Below are positions 6,229 through 15,116 of a DNA stretch of 35,483 nt, one piece after another. The first letter of the stretch is position 1. Each line of letters begins with the position of its first letter. Below the pieces are notes generated by a model. It had not been told where the DNA came from and ran no database searches. It worked only from the letters and a program-made list of their open reading frames with translations. Position numbers and translations under genes: made by a program. The DNA comes from Myxococcales bacterium (lineage in GTDB: Bacteria > Myxococcota_A > Polyangia > Polyangiales > Polyangiaceae). Where the stretch lies: positions 1 to 35,483 of the forward strand of contig CAHJWM010000049.1 of NCBI GenBank assembly GCA_903642325.1. The letters run 5' to 3'.

Positions 6229-8343
6229 TCATAGCCCGGGCAGGTGGATCAAATTCGCGCCGAGCGCGGAGCCGGCGAAACCGAGGGGAGCCAGGGCTTG
6301 CGGGTTGAGGGCGTCTAGGCGGTATGTCCAGACTTCGTCGGCGACCTCACTGCGCACGGAGAGCGCGCTCGTGACTCGATCGGGGCCGGTCATCTTGATT
6401 TTGTCGAAGGACACCCCGGCTTCGCTCAGTTGCGCTTTGACGCTGGAGCTCTCGAGGAGGGCTGCGCCGATGCGGCCGGTGTCGAGCCAGAGCAAGAAGT
6501 GCTGAGTGTCGGGCAGGGCGGCAAGCGCGCTCTTGTGGGCAGGGTCTTCCTTCAGGCTGCGTTCGCCTCTGGAAAACGCGGCTTCAGCGCGGTCGTTTAG
6601 GGTGTTCGAGCCGGCGCTCACGAACAGGTGATTGTCGATGAACTTCACGCGCACACCGATCGCGAGTGGCATGCCGCGCGGAGCGAGCGAGAAACCGGTG
6701 CCGTCGGAGGTGACGGCTACTTGATGTACCGAAGGCAGAAGCTTGGTTTTGAGCTGAGCGGCAAGCTGTTGATATTCACTTTCGTTTTTCAAGGCTAATA
6801 ACCACGTGAGGTTGAAGTGGGCCAGCGCCTGGGGTCCAACGCCGAGGGTATCGAGCGATGTATTGGCCTCCGCGGCGATGCCTAACGCGCTCTGCCCTCC
6901 CACTCCGTCCAGGAGCTTGACGGCCGTCACACCGAGCAACGATTCCATTTGGCGGAGGCCTCCTTCGACTTGTGCACGCGCGCTCGGTTCGACGGAGCCT
7001 ACCTGGTCGAGGATGAGCTTCTCGGCTTCGGCTCCAGTGAGCTTGCTGCGCGTCGAGAGCGCAACGTACGCCAGGGTTTCTTCGGGTAGGCGCTGGCCAA
7101 GAGTCAGCGCCTGTGGCGCTTCGTAGGCGCTAGAGCGCGGCAGCTTCGTGCCGATGAAATGACCAGTCAGACTAGTGACGAAGCCCGCAGGCTGAACGCG
7201 AAGGCTACCCGTGATCGGGCCGGAAGGAGTCAAATACCCGTCGACCAGCTCTTTCAGTCTGGCATCGGGCCTACCGCTCAGCACCCCCGGGTCGAGAAAG
7301 GCACGCAGCCGCGCGCCCTTGTCGAAGTCTTTGCTAGCCGCTTGAAATGACAGGTTTTGCTCGATGCTGGGAGCGCCTGATTCGATCACCGCGGCGGTGT
7401 CGGTGATCATGGCTTCGTTGCCGATGGCCAGTAGCTTGGCTTTCGGGAACCAAACCAGCGCTTCTTTCGAGTCTGCGCTGAGTCGAACGGCGGATAACTC
7501 TTTGAGCAGTGCTTCTTGGCTTGCCCCCGGCGCGGTCTCTTTGCGTGTGAGCTGGTAACGCCTGCCGGTAATGCCGACCGAGCCGGCGGCGACGAAGCGC
7601 GCTGACTTGAGCAGTGTTTCAACGGGCGAGCCGTTCTTCATGCCTAGCGCGAGCAGGGCCTCGGGTGTCGTCGCGAGCTTGCGGCCAGCGACGCCAAAAG
7701 TTTCGGTCGACGCGAGCAGGGTGACCGCGTCCGTCTGGGAGATGTCGAACGCCGTCGCGACGGCGCTGGACGCGCTGTCCAACAATTGCTTGTCGTCACG
7801 TAGCGACGTATCCAGAAATTGCACCTTGCGCAGGTCCGCGGCCAGCTCGTGCACGCTCGGAATCTCGATCATGAAGTCGCTGTTTTGCGGCATACTCGCG
7901 GTCATGCTGCGCGCGCCGCCGCTGGAGAACAGCAGCACATAGGCCGCGACCGCCCCGCCCATCAGCAACAGCACGAGCCCCGCCGCAACCGCAGCGAGCA
8001 GAAGGCCGCGCTTATTGTTGCTCGTTCGCGGCGCAGCGGGCGCGGCGGCTGCCGCCGCATAGCCGGGCTGCGGTGCATAACCGGGCTGCGGTGCATAACC
8101 GGGCTGCGGTGCATAACCGGGCTGCGGTGCATAACCGGGCTGCGGTGCATAACCGGGCTGCGGCGCGGCCACCCGCAAGGCAAGCGCTTCCGCGAATGCC
8201 GGTACCGCGTCCAATGGCAGCCATTGACTTTGGCCGACTGGGCAGACACCTCCCTCCCGGAGGTCGCCGGTTCTAATCATGTGAACCAAGCGCGCTTCTT
8301 CGAACGGGCCTTCAGGAGCGGCGCCGCGGCTGAGATAGTACAT
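6229..8343 (-). CDS. GYF-domain membrane protein with proline-rich repeats
   Basis: A 704-aa protein. Residues 1-50 form a GYF_2 domain (PF14237): MYYLSRGAAPEGPFEEARL, then GVCPVGQSQWLPL. Residues 61-96 are six exact PQPGYA repeats. An Ala-rich spacer leads to one membrane helix at about 113-139, and about 560 residues follow on the far side. This places the GYF domain in the cytoplasm and the large domain in the periplasm. The large domain has no motif I recognise; it reads as a repetitive alpha/beta fold with repeated FxAxLDxG-like strands. GYF domains bind proline-rich peptides, so the protein's own repeats may be a ligand. ATG 8343 is the start that begins the GYF fold; the RBS is weak. 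The gene lies 200 bp downstream of the ferritin-like gene on the same strand. Confidence 0.82.
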   Translation of the reverse strand: MYYLSRGAAPEGPFEEARLVHMIRTGDLREGGVCPVGQSQWLPLDAVPAFAEALALRVAAPQPGYAPQPGYAPQPGYAPQPGYAPQPGYAPQPGYAAAAAAPAAPRTSNNKRGLLLAAVAAGLVLLLMGGAVAAYVLLFSSGGARSMTASMPQNSDFMIEIPSVHELAADLRKVQFLDTSLRDDKQLLDSASSAVATAFDISQTDAVTLLASTETFGVAGRKLATTPEALLALGMKNGSPVETLLKSARFVAAGSVGITGRRYQLTRKETAPGASQEALLKELSAVRLSADSKEALVWFPKAKLLAIGNEAMITDTAAVIESGAPSIEQNLSFQAASKDFDKGARLRAFLDPGVLSGRPDARLKELVDGYLTPSGPITGSLRVQPAGFVTSLTGHFIGTKLPRSSAYEAPQALTLGQRLPEETLAYVALSTRSKLTGAEAEKLILDQVGSVEPSARAQVEGGLRQMESLLGVTAVKLLDGVGGQSALGIAAEANTSLDTLGVGPQALAHFNLTWLLALKNESEYQQLAAQLKTKLLPSVHQVAVTSDGTGFSLAPRGMPLAIGVRVKFIDNHLFVSAGSNTLNDRAEAAFSRGERSLKEDPAHKSALAALPDTQHFLLWLDTGRIGAALLESSSVKAQLSEAGVSFDKIKMTGPDRVTSALSVRSEVADEVWTYRLDALNPQALAPLGFAGSALGANLIHLPGL
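8063..8164. repeat. 18-bp tandem repeat encoding PQPGYA x6
   Basis: Five identical copies of CCGGGCTGCGGTGCATAA run from 8063 to 8152, followed by a diverged sixth. On the minus strand they encode PQPGYA. Unit length is a multiple of three, so copy-number change would keep the frame. Identity at third codon positions points to recent expansion or homogenisation. Confidence 0.95.
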
Positions 8344-8544
8344 TGCCGCAACGGTAATCCCGGGTGCGCGGCGATTCAACGCTACGGCGACTCTGGCCCT
8401 TCCGCGAAAGATGCGACTGCTGGAAAGGGGCCAGCGCTCCTCGCGGATGCGTGGCGTGCGGGCTTGTGATCGCGAGGCAGTTTGGAAGCGCCGCCGGCTT
8501 CGTCTCGGCAAGCCCGCGTGGCCAGCGGCGCCCTCACTGGCGAG

Positions 8545-9126
8545 CTAGATGCCCGCTGGAGCGTCGAAGTTCCAGGCTTCCTTCAACATCGCTCGGGTTT
8601 TTTCTTGAGTATCGGTCGGCATCAGCTCCTTGTCCTCTCGCAGCTCCTCCACCACGATTTTTGGCAGGATACGCGACAAGTGCATGATGATGCGCGTGGT
8701 GTCCGAGTAGCCACGCTGGGCCAATTGAGCCGTCTCCTCGTCTCCGAGGGAAGTTGCGGTCGTGTGCAGCATCAACCAGGCCACGCCTAACCCACTGAAG
8801 TAAGTGTGGTCGTCGCGCATGCTTTTGGCCGTCTCAGATGGCCGCACGGCGTTGACCAAGCCGGCAGCGACGCCCGCTACGGCGGCGACCGCGTCTTTGA
8901 CGGGCTGCGTAGAGCTTCCGCCCAATGACTTGATGCGATCTTCTAGGGCCGATTTCTGTTGCTTGAGGGTGCTCTCGAAGGCCGCCACCGCAACCTTTGC
9001 GTCCTTGTGACTCACGTCCTTCAGCTGCTCGACTTGACGGTGAATCGCCTGCAGACCGTGGGATACGAGAGCGTGAACGTCGCTGGTATAGGTCGTGAGG
9101 ACTTCGTTGCGCTTATCGGTGGTCAT
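8545..9126 (-). CDS. Ferritin-like four-helix protein (putative)
   Basis: A 193-aa, mostly helical soluble protein. It opens with LTTYTSDVHALVSHGLQAIHRQVEQL, passes a hinge rich in Gly/Ala (VAAVAGVAAGLVNAVRP), and continues with DDHTYFSGLGVAWLMLHTTA and an AQLAQRGYSDTTRIIMHL helix. The helix pattern and the D-H-T-Y/A-W-L-M-L-H-T-T arrangement resemble ferritin-like stress proteins of the YciE/YciF (DUF892) type. The full set of di-iron ligands is not evident, so metal binding is doubtful. No signal peptide. It has a weak RBS (AGGT about 9 nt before the ATG). Confident as a gene, tentative as to family. Confidence 0.6.
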   Translation of the reverse strand: MTTDKRNEVLTTYTSDVHALVSHGLQAIHRQVEQLKDVSHKDAKVAVAAFESTLKQQKSALEDRIKSLGGSSTQPVKDAVAAVAGVAAGLVNAVRPSETAKSMRDDHTYFSGLGVAWLMLHTTATSLGDEETAQLAQRGYSDTTRIIMHLSRILPKIVVEELREDKELMPTDTQEKTRAMLKEAWNFDAPAGI

Positions 9127-9278
9127 ATTGTCTACCTATTCGTTTGGGAAAGACCAACCGCAGTGCACGAAGCGAACCAATCTCGGCCCTATCGCCGCAA
9201 AAATCTCGGAGTTAGACAACCACGTCTAGGTATCAAGAAAAGCGGCCAACTTGCCGCGCGCCGCCGGCTTGACCGGAG

Positions 9279-9455
9279 TCAGCGCGCGAGGGAGCGCGCG
9301 ATCCAGATGATGAGCGCGATGACCAAAAACACCGCGATCACTCCCACCCAAACCCCCGCCTTGAAAATCCCACCAACCACCCGGCAGCCCTCGAGCGACG
9401 AGGCGAGCGGTACCAGCACGAGCGCGGCCGGCAGCTTAGAGCGCAAAATGTTCAT
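9279..9455 (-). CDS. 58-aa membrane lipoprotein (GIFKAG type)
   Basis: A very short protein. It has a signal peptide ending in LEGC (Cys at residue 24), then RVVGGIFKAGVWVGV and a second hydrophobic helix (IAVFLVIALIIWIA) with a short basic tail. From memory, small lipoproteins with a Cys-x-x-x-GGIFKAG-x-W signature followed by one helix recur in several phyla, often misnamed as phosphatidate cytidylyltransferase. Conservation of so short a motif argues for a real gene. Function unknown. ATG 9455 is the only start giving a signal peptide. Confidence 0.7.
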   Translation of the reverse strand: MNILRSKLPAALVLVPLASSLEGCRVVGGIFKAGVWVGVIAVFLVIALIIWIARSLAR

Positions 9456-9766
9456 GGCGCCCGCAACGCAAAACTCGGACCAGTGCGGCGGTTGGGGCGC
9501 GCTGGCAACTCTGAGGCCTAAACGAGTCACTGGGCTCGAAGATGCGAGGCACTCTGCCCGCACGCCGCGCGCTTCGCGCGCGAAAGGATGACGCGAGGCC
9601 TTGCCAGTTCGTACCGGGCCGCCCCGCTTCGCCCCGGGGCCGGCTCAACCGCGACGTTACGGCTCATTCGTCTCGCCGGTCACTTCGTAGCGCCGATCCT
9701 CCGGCCTTTGGGCAAGTGTTCGCTAATTGCGGTCGACGCGCGCCCCGGCCTCTATATTCTGTCTCG
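9456..9766. other. Divergent intergenic region (311 bp) with one GC hairpin
   Basis: The region lies between the 58-aa lipoprotein (minus) and the cupin gene (plus), so it should hold promoters for both. I see no convincing -35/-10 pair. A perfect 7-bp stem with a TTC loop, CGCGCGCTTCGCGCGCG, lies at 9566-9582. No gene is supported here; open frames crossing it read as non-protein. Confidence 0.5.
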
Positions 9767-10315
9767 ATGGATTTGCACGTGCCCGGGCCCGCGCTCGGCC
9801 GGTCGAATGGCTCGTCGAGCCGGCTTCTGTGGCTAGCACTCGGCGCGCTCCTGGCAACGGCTTTGCCGCTCGCGATTGACGTCATCCACTACTGGCAGTT
9901 CGAACATCACGAGTTGGCGCCGATAGCGGTGGGGCGTGACTGGCCTCTCGAAACGTCGGGGGTCAAACCCGACAAAGTCCTAGAAGGGCACCCTACCTTT
10001 CTCACGTACGTGTACGCCCGGTCGCAAGACGTCGCGAGTTGGTCGGGGGTCTGGGAGTGCAAGGGTCCAACCAAGGCTCGCTTCGTCTACACCTTGGACG
10101 AAACCGTTTACGTTTTGGAAGGCAGCGCCAATATCGAGTACGACGGCGTGGTTCATGCGTTGCATCCGGGCAGCGTGGCGTTCTTCCCCGCCGGTTCGAC
10201 GGCCACGTGGGACGTGCCAGAGCGCATCAAGAAATCTTTCGTGCTCAGTAACCCGGGTCGCCTGAAGCGCTGGGCCCGGCGCTTGTTCTTTTCATACCCG
10301 AAGCGTGCTGAGTGA
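9767..10315 (+). CDS. Membrane-anchored cupin (cupin_3 / DUF861-like)
   Basis: A 182-aa protein. One hydrophobic helix near the N-terminus (LLWLALGALLATALPLAIDV, about residues 21-40) is followed by a single cupin barrel. The cupin_3 (PF05899) signature is clear: SGVWECKGPTKARFVY, then LDETVYVLEGSANIEYDG and GSVAFFPAGSTATWDVPE. The fold of this group relates to ureidoglycine aminohydrolase, but many stand-alone members have no known reaction. The metal-ligand pattern is incomplete by eye (no HxH pair in the first motif). The anchor suggests action at the periplasmic face. The gene ends 40 bp from the convergent S46 peptidase gene. Confidence 0.82.
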   Translation: MDLHVPGPALGRSNGSSSRLLWLALGALLATALPLAIDVIHYWQFEHHELAPIAVGRDWPLETSGVKPDKVLEGHPTFLTYVYARSQDVASWSGVWECKGPTKARFVYTLDETVYVLEGSANIEYDGVVHALHPGSVAFFPAGSTATWDVPERIKKSFVLSNPGRLKRWARRLFFSYPKRAE

Positions 10316-10354
10316 ACGAGCAACGCGGCGACTGACAACACCGTGAGAGTAAGC

Positions 10355-12643
10355 CTAGAGCGGGAGGCCAAGCTCGCTCAGCAGGGCCTGCGCGTGATCG
10401 ACCCCGCGCAGTAAAAAGAGAATGTAGCGCAGATCGACGTGAATGCTGCGCGTGCTCGGCATGAAAGCCCAATCGGACGCAACGGACTCGTACGTGCCGT
10501 CGAACGCCAGGCCCACGAGCTCGCCGCGCGCGTTGAGCGTGGCAGAGCCAGAGTTGCCATTCGTAATGTGCACATCACTCAGGAAATCGACGGGCACGTC
10601 GCCGAGTGATGGGTCGGCGTAGGGCGAGCCACTCGAGCTCTTGGCGGCGATCAGCACTCGTTCAGGCGCATTGAACGGGGCTGTGCCGGAATTTTTTGCA
10701 ACCATTTGCAGAACGCTCGTGAACGCGCCCATGGCTGCCCCGGGCTCGCCGGGGGGGGCGCGCTTCACGGTGCCGTAGGCAATGCGCAAGGTGCCATTGG
10801 CGTCGGGGGCGACCGCGCCCTTTTCGAGGGCAAGCAGGGCCTGCAAGTAACGCGGATAAAGGAGCAGCAGACGCCCCTCGAATTGCTTACGGCGTAGTAT
10901 CACCGCGCGAAGCTCCGGATAAAGCTTGGCCATCATGCTCACGATCGGATCGGGGTCGAGAGCCAACGCGGCGAGCTCCGCGTGCTCGAACAGGCCGAGG
11001 CGAAACTTTTCCTCGCCTAGACGCGTCTTTTCGTACAGTTTTGCGACGGCGGCGCTGATGGCGCCGTCGCTCGGCTCACTGCCCGCGATGAGCGCCAGAG
11101 CCCCCGTGCGATGTTCGACCGCTCGCGCTCGATCGCGCTCGAGCGCGAGCACGAGCATGGCTTGGTCGAGCTTGGGATCGTAGCTCGCCGTTAGTGAGTT
11201 CAGCTCGTCCTTCAGGCGTGGCACGTTGCGCTCCTGATATTCGGGGTCGCGTTCCGCATCGGGTTTCTGGCGCTCGTCCGCCATACGCAGCGCGCGATAG
11301 GCGGCGAGCAGCAGCCGCGGCATCAAGATCTCGCGCTCTAGCGCGGTATCGGCCTCGCGGGTCCGCGCTTGTTGATCGAATGCCTGGTTGATATCGCCGA
11401 TCACATCACCGTAGCTCGCCGTGCGCCGGGGATCGGCGGCAATGAACGCGCTCAACGCGTGCTCCTCGACCAGCTTTTGCTGCAGTAAGCCGGCGCGCTT
11501 CATGCCCTCGAGCTCGCCGAGGTGCTTCGTACGATAATTGTCGAAACCCCGGCGCCGTCCGGTCGCCTTGATGGCGAGGGCGGGGTCGTTTTTCGACAGC
11601 TCGGCGAACAGCGCTAGGTAGGCGTCGAACATCGCGAGCTGTTCGGGGTACGTGACGTATTCGGCCTGCCGCATCTCTGCGGAGGGGGCGAGCAAGGAGG
11701 TGTGACCTGGATAGCCAGCGACGAACACCAGATCGCCCTCCGCGAGCGGAGCGCTGGCGAGCTTCAAAAAGGCGGGCGGTTGGTAGGGGACGTTTCTCAG
11801 TGAGTAATCAGCGGGCTTGCCGTCCGGATCGACATAGGCGCGAAAAAAGGCAACGTCGCCCGCGTGCCGTGGCCAGCGCCAATTATCTACCTCACCGCCG
11901 AAATTGCCGATGCCCTCGGCCGGCGCATACACGATGCGAACATCGCGGATCTCGAGCGACTCGACCATGAAGTAACGAAGTCCAGCGTACAGGCTGACGA
12001 GTCCGCAGCGAACCCCCTGCCGCCCGTGCTCACAGCTCGAAACCAACTCCTTCTCCAAGCGTTCGACCTCCAACTGGCGCGCCAAGTCATCGGCAATGCC
12101 CAGCAATACCGGTCGAATCTGCGCCGTCACCTCGCTCATCTTGGTCAGCACGTTGAGCCGCGCCGAGGGACCGCTGGTTCGCTCGTCCGCCCGTGCTTTT
12201 GCCAACATGCCATCTACCAGCAAGTTTTGGCGGGGAGTGGAGTTGCGCTGTAGCGCGCCGGTTGCGCAGTGATGGTTGGTGATCACTAGGCCCTCCTTCG
12301 AAACGAAGGAAGCCGAGCAGCCATTCAAATTGACGATCGCCGCAAGCAGGCTCGACTTTGGGTCGGACAGCAGCGCAGGATCCATCGTGAGCCCGCGCTG
12401 CGACAGCTCGCTTGCGAGCGCCGGCATCTGCGCGGGCAGCCACATCCCGCCCCGATTATCGAAGGACGCGCGCGCTGGCGGCGCCGATGCCACCTGTCCG
12501 GCCGACGCCGCGCGCGGAACGTCCGACAGTGCAGGCGCGGCCGTAGCTCGAGGAGCTCGCCCAGGCGGCGCACAGGCACCCCCGGTGGCGAAAACCGCAA
12601 CCGCGATCATCCCCCTTCGAACGAGCGAGCTTGGCTTTGACAT
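10355..12643 (-). CDS. S46 family dipeptidyl-peptidase (DPP7-like)
   Basis: A 762-aa exported serine peptidase releasing dipeptides from peptide N-termini in the periplasm. The catalytic triad is visible: His in TNHHC (residues 123-126), Asp253 in GGEVDNWRWPRH, and Ser698 in ITNGNSGSATLN. The S1 specificity residue, 18 positions after the Ser in the family (Arg in DPP11, Gly in DPP7), is Gly716 in LAFDG. This predicts DPP7-like preference for hydrophobic/aliphatic P1 rather than Asp/Glu. A signal peptide precedes GGAC, possibly a non-canonical lipobox, then an Ala/Pro linker to about residue 60. Length is a little above the family's ~710-720 because of that linker. S46 enzymes serve amino-acid scavenging from oligopeptides. 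Confidence 0.93.
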   Translation of the reverse strand: MSKPSSLVRRGMIAVAVFATGGACAPPGRAPRATAAPALSDVPRAASAGQVASAPPARASFDNRGGMWLPAQMPALASELSQRGLTMDPALLSDPKSSLLAAIVNLNGCSASFVSKEGLVITNHHCATGALQRNSTPRQNLLVDGMLAKARADERTSGPSARLNVLTKMSEVTAQIRPVLLGIADDLARQLEVERLEKELVSSCEHGRQGVRCGLVSLYAGLRYFMVESLEIRDVRIVYAPAEGIGNFGGEVDNWRWPRHAGDVAFFRAYVDPDGKPADYSLRNVPYQPPAFLKLASAPLAEGDLVFVAGYPGHTSLLAPSAEMRQAEYVTYPEQLAMFDAYLALFAELSKNDPALAIKATGRRRGFDNYRTKHLGELEGMKRAGLLQQKLVEEHALSAFIAADPRRTASYGDVIGDINQAFDQQARTREADTALEREILMPRLLLAAYRALRMADERQKPDAERDPEYQERNVPRLKDELNSLTASYDPKLDQAMLVLALERDRARAVEHRTGALALIAGSEPSDGAISAAVAKLYEKTRLGEEKFRLGLFEHAELAALALDPDPIVSMMAKLYPELRAVILRRKQFEGRLLLLYPRYLQALLALEKGAVAPDANGTLRIAYGTVKRAPPGEPGAAMGAFTSVLQMVAKNSGTAPFNAPERVLIAAKSSSGSPYADPSLGDVPVDFLSDVHITNGNSGSATLNARGELVGLAFDGTYESVASDWAFMPSTRSIHVDLRYILFLLRGVDHAQALLSELGLPL

Positions 12644-12748
12644 GGGTAGCGAGCCTACCCCGCGACTGTCGAACGCACAGCCGCGGAAAGTGCAAGCTCC
12701 CTCAATCCAGCGCCGTATGACTCTGTCATCGCGTCTGAGAGCTGGACT

Positions 12749-14407
12749 TCACAAAAGGCTGCCCTGTGCGGGCCTGAGCTCTTCGCCCCGGGCCAGGCTC
12801 TCCGAGACCCGCTCGAACTCCTGCCGGTCACTCCGCTGCTGGGCCTCGGATCGGCGGGACTCGGCCAAAATAGGCAACTTCATGCGGGGGATTTGGCTCA
12901 GCTGCTCGCGGTGACGAGCCAGGTAGGCCCAATACAGTGCGGGTAGCGGGCACGTGGTCTTCGGATCGAAGCGGCAGCCTTTGCAGTAGTCGCTCATCTT
13001 GTCGATGTAGCCCGAGCCGGCCACGTAAGGTTTCGTCGTCATCAGATCTCCGAGCCCGAAGGTGCCCATACCGTGCACATTGGGTTCGACCACCCAATCG
13101 TAGGCATCGACGTACGCAACCCAAAACCAATCGCTGAGCTCGCGGGGTGAAATGTCGAGCAGCATGGCAATATTCGAGAGCACCATCAGCCGCGTGATGT
13201 GATGGCTGTAGCCGTCCTCCCAGACTGCCGAGACCACCTCATCGAGACAACGTAAGCCGGAGGGCACGGCCCAGTACGCCGGTGGCACCGGGCGCTCGGC
13301 ACCGAGCACGGAGCTGAGCGAGCCTCCACCGCCAGGCACCGCTTGCGCCCAGGGCGTACGGCGCCAGGCGCCATACCCGCCATCGCCGGGCGCGCTGGCA
13401 CACGGTTGCGCTCGCCCATTGACGATGCGAAATCCGTCCGTGGCTTCATGCACGTGCCGCATGTACTCGCGCCAGCCGAGGACCTGCCGCACGAAACCTT
13501 CCTTGCTCGGCAGGGGAGCGTCGGTCATTGCGGCGACCTCGCGCACCACGCGCGCCGCCGATAGCCGCTGCAGGTTCAGCAGCATCGAGATCTGAGTGTG
13601 GAAAAGTGCTCGTGAACGCGTGGACATCGCGTCCTCGAAGGGGCCGAAATGATCGAGGCAGCTGACCTTGGCGCGCGCCCAGAGCGCTTCTGCGTCCGCG
13701 AGCGACGCGGGCAGCTGAGCGGGGTTCAATGTGCCCGGGTGTCGAGCGAACTTCGTGCGGACGAGCTCGCACACCTCGAGTGTGATCTCGTCGACTCGAA
13801 ATGTAGGCGGGCTCGGAGCCTCAGGCTGACCGGGCCAAGGCCGGCGGTTCTCGGTGTCGAAGCTGAAGCGACCGCCGAGCGGCTTGCCACCGGCCATGAG
13901 CACGTTCAGTCGTCGGCGCACGTGGCGGTAGAAAGCGTCCATGCGCCAGGGCGGGCCGGGCTGTGCCGCCTGAAAATCCGCCGTGCTCGTCAGCCAACCC
14001 TCGTGCTCCACTGGTATGAGCGCGCCACTCTCGAACAATGGCGCAAGCTCGACGCGCAGCTCGCGCTCCGCCGGTCTCATGACACGCATCTGGCCAAGCG
14101 CAGGCGCGAGCGTGGCGAGGGCTTGACCGTAGGAGGGCGCCACCACGTGCCGAATGGCGACCCCGCGGCCGGCTTGCTCGAGGGCGAAATGACGCAAATT
14201 CGTCAGTACTAGGGCGAGCTTCTGCTGATGATAGGGGCGCCGCGCGGCCTTTTCCGGACATTCGACGATGACCACGCCGAGCTCGTGGGCAGGCTCTCGC
14301 GAAAGTGGCCCAATCGCGTCGCTCAGCTGATCATACGGGACGAATATGAATCGCCGACCGCGCTCGGACACCCGTCGCGCGGCCAGAGCGCCACCAAAAA
14401 TGCTCAT
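12749..14407 (-). CDS. FeS-type bacterial (6-4) photolyase / cryptochrome (PhrB-like)
   Basis: A 552-aa flavoprotein of the FeS-BCP/CryPro group, predicted to repair (6-4) photoproducts. It starts with the alpha/beta antenna domain (RFIFVPYDQLSD) and includes GGRFSFDTENRRPWP, the FAD region GFVRQVLGWREYMRHVH, and YSHHITRLM with the His pair typical of the group. Four Cys match the [4Fe-4S] ligands: C387, C475, C478, C486. The 88-residue gap between the first two equals that in Agrobacterium PhrB; the last interval is 8 rather than 13. A Gly/Pro-rich insertion of roughly 30 residues sits between about 325 and 375. ATG 14407 gives the expected antenna start; the frame is open to 14503. Confidence 0.92.
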   Translation of the reverse strand: MSIFGGALAARRVSERGRRFIFVPYDQLSDAIGPLSREPAHELGVVIVECPEKAARRPYHQQKLALVLTNLRHFALEQAGRGVAIRHVVAPSYGQALATLAPALGQMRVMRPAERELRVELAPLFESGALIPVEHEGWLTSTADFQAAQPGPPWRMDAFYRHVRRRLNVLMAGGKPLGGRFSFDTENRRPWPGQPEAPSPPTFRVDEITLEVCELVRTKFARHPGTLNPAQLPASLADAEALWARAKVSCLDHFGPFEDAMSTRSRALFHTQISMLLNLQRLSAARVVREVAAMTDAPLPSKEGFVRQVLGWREYMRHVHEATDGFRIVNGRAQPCASAPGDGGYGAWRRTPWAQAVPGGGGSLSSVLGAERPVPPAYWAVPSGLRCLDEVVSAVWEDGYSHHITRLMVLSNIAMLLDISPRELSDWFWVAYVDAYDWVVEPNVHGMGTFGLGDLMTTKPYVAGSGYIDKMSDYCKGCRFDPKTTCPLPALYWAYLARHREQLSQIPRMKLPILAESRRSEAQQRSDRQEFERVSESLARGEELRPAQGSLL

Positions 14408-14590
14408 GTCGGCTATCTTAGCCGGCGCGCGCCGCCGAGGAGTCGGAAACCTCCCCAGAAAAGCTCGGGGCCATTTGTCGATTTCAATGGATGGCTCGGG
14501 CAAGGTCGTAAAATGCGACCGAGAGCGGGGTCACGAGTAACCCGCAGTGTGACCGCGCTCGAGTGACGCGGAAGCGCCTCTCGCGCCACG

Positions 14591-15013
14591 TCAAACTCGT
14601 GACCCCCGAGGCGGGGGCATCGTGCGCAGCCACTGTATGGCGGAGGGCTCATCGTCGAAGACTCGGGTGAGAGTGGGCGCAATCGAGCACAGGCTGCGAA
14701 ACTGGAGGACTTGCGTGGCCGATTCACCGGTCAAGATTGCGACCGGCGTGCGGCGCTGGACGCTACGGCCCAATAGCCCACTCAAGACGTCGCGTGTTTT
14801 GGGCCCGAACACTGGCGGGCCACGCCGAACATCGAAGATCATGCCGCGGTAAGGGCTGCTGGCCCTCAGCACGACGTCCAGCAGGAACGACACCATCTGC
14901 TGCGCGTTATTCGCGCCTTGCTCGGACGTGAGATCGGGCCGACTCCAAATTTGGCAGACAACGAGGCCGTCCCGCTCGGAGATCAAGTGGTTTTCGCCTT
15001 CGGTCAATCGCAC
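14591..15013 (-). CDS. STAS/SpoIIAA-like small protein (hypothetical)
   Basis: A 140-aa soluble protein with GTG start at 15013 (a TTG two codons on is an alternative). The alternation of strands and helices (GLVVCQIWS, YRGMIFDVRRGPPVFGPKTR, RTPVAILTGESATQVLQF, TRVFDDEPSAIQWL) looks like a small alpha/beta domain of the STAS/SpoIIAA type. Myxobacteria carry many such uncharacterised proteins. There is no Ser at an obvious phosphorylation site. It lies 183 bp upstream of the photolyase gene on the same strand and is divergent from the PLD gene. A shared transcript with the photolyase is possible, not shown. Confidence 0.6.
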   Translation of the reverse strand: MRLTEGENHLISERDGLVVCQIWSRPDLTSEQGANNAQQMVSFLLDVVLRASSPYRGMIFDVRRGPPVFGPKTRDVLSGLLGRSVQRRTPVAILTGESATQVLQFRSLCSIAPTLTRVFDDEPSAIQWLRTMPPPRGSRV

Positions 15014-15116
15014 ACTCTGGAGTAGAGCACGATGTCAGCCAGGCGCAGAGTCGCCGCTCCCTAGTGCGCCAAAAGCAGGCTACGGCGCGGCTCACCGCTC
15101 GACTATGATCGGGCGG

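Noticed and set aside
8063-8164. Possible CRISPR array
   Set aside because: The 18-bp units are contiguous with no spacers and encode PQPGYA in a good gene.
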